Assembly (NCBI GenBank): GCA_023444765.1
Contig: JAEXLY010000030.1
Span: 1-5,855 of the forward strand
Direction of reading: 5' to 3'
DNA from: Pseudomonadota bacterium
Lineage (GTDB): Bacteria; Pseudomonadota; Gammaproteobacteria; Xanthomonadales; Xanthomonadaceae
Length of the DNA: 5,855 bases
Below, piece by piece: positions 5,640 through 5,855 of the stretch. Below the pieces are notes generated by a model. The model was not told the origin of the DNA, did not search any database, and worked only from the letters and a program-made list of their open reading frames with translations. Positions within the stretch are counted from its first letter, which is position 1. Each line of letters begins with the position of its first letter. A program made the translations under genes and the position numbers.

Positions 5640-5855
5640 GCGGCTGCTCCGTCGAAACGTTTCTCCAGCACCTCGAATCGCAGGTCGTCGCGCAGCGGGA
5701 CGCCGAAGCGCTCGTCGCCGTAGGGAAACGGCTTGAGCACGCCGGTGCGCCGGTAGCCGCGGCGCTGGTACCAGGCGATCAATTCGTCGCGCACGTCGAT
5801 CACGGTCATCCGCATCGCCGGCAAGGCCCACTCCTCGCGGGCCACGCGCTCGCAT
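5636..5855 (-). CDS. GNAT-family N-acetyltransferase (C-terminal part, runs off right edge)
   Basis: The last 72 residues of the protein are visible. The pattern MRMTVIDVRDELIAWYQRRG followed by YRRTG is the C-terminal half of a GNAT fold: a beta-strand, the helix that closes the acetyl-CoA site (with WY), and the RRGY turn that leads into the last strands. The ending PFPYGDERFG...DLRFEVLEKRF is typical of a subgroup of bacterial GNATs of unknown substrate. The acetyl-CoA pyrophosphate loop (Q/RxxGxG/A) lies upstream of the window. The frame is open to base 5855; the GTG at 5845 is internal, not a start. The stop overlaps the ferredoxin start as ATGA, so both belong to one transcript. Confidence 0.88.
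   Translation of the reverse strand, partial: CERVAREEWALPAMRMTVIDVRDELIAWYQRRGYRRTGVLKPFPYGDERFGVPLRDDLRFEVLEKRFDGAAA

Noticed and set aside
1..5855. tRNA, rRNA, CRISPR array, insertion sequence or transposase
   Set aside because: No repeat-spacer pattern, no transposase-like protein with terminal repeats, and no recognisable tRNA or rRNA sequence was seen on either strand.

Overview
The window is a high-GC stretch in which all six supported genes read on the minus strand, so they are described right to left. Base composition, codon use and protein style suggest a gammaproteobacterium of the Lysobacter/Luteimonas/Xanthomonas kind. This is an inference from style, with no marker gene to prove it.

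Right edge (5307-5855): the C-terminal part of a GNAT N-acetyltransferase, then a small Rieske-type [2Fe-2S] ferredoxin that overlaps it by ATGA. GC-rich hairpins follow the ferredoxin stop. About 340 bases without a protein-length gene (4965-5306) come next. They hold an AT-rich promoter island with a convincing Fur-box-like operator and a weak sigma-70-like promoter, then a roughly 200-nt GC-rich leader with three short-loop hairpins and a tiny upstream ORF.

Main block (1-4964): five tightly spaced genes read leftward from that promoter. They are a 786-aa FepA/CirA-like TonB-dependent outer-membrane receptor, a 218-aa three-helix PepSY-associated membrane protein, a 171-aa secreted DUF2271 protein, a 293-aa secreted DUF4198 protein, and the first 132 residues of an ApbE-type FAD:protein FMN transferase that runs off the left edge. 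Gaps are 23-51 nt, which suggests one operon.

Working model (inference): under iron limitation Fur is released. The receptor brings a ferric chelate into the periplasm. ApbE attaches FMN covalently to DUF2271, which carries a DxxTGxT motif (DGVTGPT, residues 93-99). The flavoprotein and the histidine-containing PepSY membrane protein would then form an electron path that reduces the ferric chelate, with DUF4198 as a periplasmic metal-handling or structural partner. The domain combination is known from genome surveys of ApbE-linked clusters, as far as I recall, but I know of no biochemical description of this five-gene unit. It is the best candidate here for an under-described system.
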